From Myxococcales bacterium (GTDB lineage: Bacteria; Myxococcota_A; UBA9160; JALSIO01): a stretch of DNA of 5,462 nucleotides. How positions within the stretch are numbered: position 1 is the first letter of the stretch; every line of letters starts with the position of its first letter. The position numbers and the translations under genes were made by a program. Positions 4,851-5,462 of this stretch are shown one piece after another. Location of the stretch: positions 1 through 5,462 of the forward strand of contig JALSIO010000104.1 in the NCBI GenBank assembly GCA_026989995.1, read 5' to 3'. The notes under the pieces are model-generated. The model made no database searches. It was not told where the DNA came from and saw only the letters and a list, made by a program, of their open reading frames with translations.

Positions 4851-5462
4851 ATGGCCGGAGCCATTGGGATCGACGGCCGACAGATCATCGTCTCGGGTAC
4901 GGTACGGGCAAGTGGTCCGGCGGGCACCTTCGACGCGGGCGTGATCCTCGGGATCCATCCGCAGACCGGTTTCCAACGCATCCTCAGCTCCAACGGACTG
5001 CTCCGTGATCCCGTCGGCCTTGCGGCCGATCCGGCGGGCGACATCTACTGCCTGGACCGGGACCGTGTGATCCGAATCGACGGGCAGACGGGCGCTCAGC
5101 AGACCCTGACCTCCGGCGGCCGGCTGATCGACGCCACCGATCTCATCTTTTCTTCCAACGACAGCCTGCTCGTGCTCACGAACCCGGAGGTGCCCGGAGG
5201 GTCGAGTCAGCTCGTTGAGGTCGCGATCCGCCCGGCGTCCAATCCGGTGAGCTTCAGCTTCTCGGTTATACCGGTCGCAGTACAGCGCTTGCGGAAGGCT
5301 GGGCCTTTCCCAGTCCTTCGGGATGCGGTGGTGCGTGCCTGTCGGTGACCTATTCCGACGGAGGCTGTTTCACCGCATGGCTCGGATTCGCCGAGGACCT
5401 CGCAATCGCACCCGACGGCACCACGGTGGTGAGCCTCCATGCGATGGGCGATCTCCTCGGCG
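4656..5462 (+). pseudogene. NHL-like beta-propeller repeat protein, frameshifted and cut by the window edge
   Basis: From about 4851 the plus strand encodes repeats of propeller-blade type: VILGIHPQTGFQRILSSNG from 4941, VIRIDGQTGAQQTLTSGG from 5067 and LVEV from 5211, with periods of 42 and 48 codons. Each unit has a V-I-x-x-I/V-D/H-P-x-T-G strand followed by a PxGLAxDPxGDIY-like strand, as in NHL-type propellers. After LVEV (5211-5222) this frame degrades and stops at TGA 5346-5348. The frame beginning with GAT CCG at 5225 continues as DPPGVQSGELQLL and later AEDLAIAPDGTTVVSL to the window end. Skipping GC at 5223-5224 gives LVEVDP, the expected blade start. The start codon is unclear: ATG 4656 and ATG 4851 are in frame but neither has a good Shine-Dalgarno. 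Such proteins are usually exported and bind partners; no function is assignable. Confidence 0.55.

Noticed and set aside
3433..5008. Long plus-strand open frames opposite the MBL fragment.
   Set aside because: They are Pro, Arg and Ser rich with no domains, while the minus strand carries clear MBL motifs in two joined frames.
1..5462. A CRISPR array, tRNA, rRNA, insertion sequence or phage module.
   Set aside because: No regularly repeated units with spacers, cloverleaf-like segments, transposase or phage-like proteins were seen on either strand.

Overview
The window is a GC-rich stretch (around 70% G+C by eye, with strong G/C preference at third codon positions). It holds four intact or edge-cut genes and two damaged ones. 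An exported OmpA-like peptidoglycan-binding protein points to a diderm (Gram-negative) host. A predicted F420-dependent luciferase-like oxidoreductase, a crotonase-like tail, a matrixin-like lipoprotein and NHL-type propeller repeats together fit a high-GC, metabolically versatile lineage such as the former Deltaproteobacteria (Myxococcota, Binatota-like). That placement is inference from gene content only.

Layout, left to right. 1-117 (+): the last 38 codons of a probable enoyl-CoA hydratase/isomerase. 220-1338 (-): a 372-residue exported protein with an unassigned beta-rich domain and a C-terminal OmpA/MotB peptidoglycan-binding domain. 1339-1671: a divergent intergenic region rich in perfect palindromes and repeats. 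1672-2622 (+): a 316-residue LLM-class oxidoreductase resembling the MSMEG_2516 (TIGR03621) family. 2623-2834: a spacer with a G+C hairpin and a 20-bp-period direct repeat. 2835-3776 (+): a 313-residue putative lipoprotein with a matrixin-like zinc protease domain and a cysteine-containing C-terminal module. 3777-3837: a convergent spacer with a 9-bp inverted repeat. 3838-4531 (-): the C-terminal half of an MBL-fold hydrolase, broken by one frameshift and lacking the metal-binding N-terminal half. 4553-4850: a stretch with no convincing gene, where G+C content begins to fall. About 4851 to the right edge (+): propeller repeats, also frameshifted.

Strands alternate (+, -, +, +, -, +), so most genes look like separate transcription units. 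Only the oxidoreductase and the metalloprotease could be co-transcribed, and 212 bp separates them. I see no shared pathway among the genes: fatty acyl-CoA or redox metabolism on the left, envelope and secreted proteins elsewhere. No tRNA, rRNA, CRISPR array, insertion sequence or phage gene was recognised. I did not find a convincing new multi-gene system. The most informative oddities are the protease fusion, the palindrome cluster at 1489-1590, and the two independently frameshifted genes on the right.
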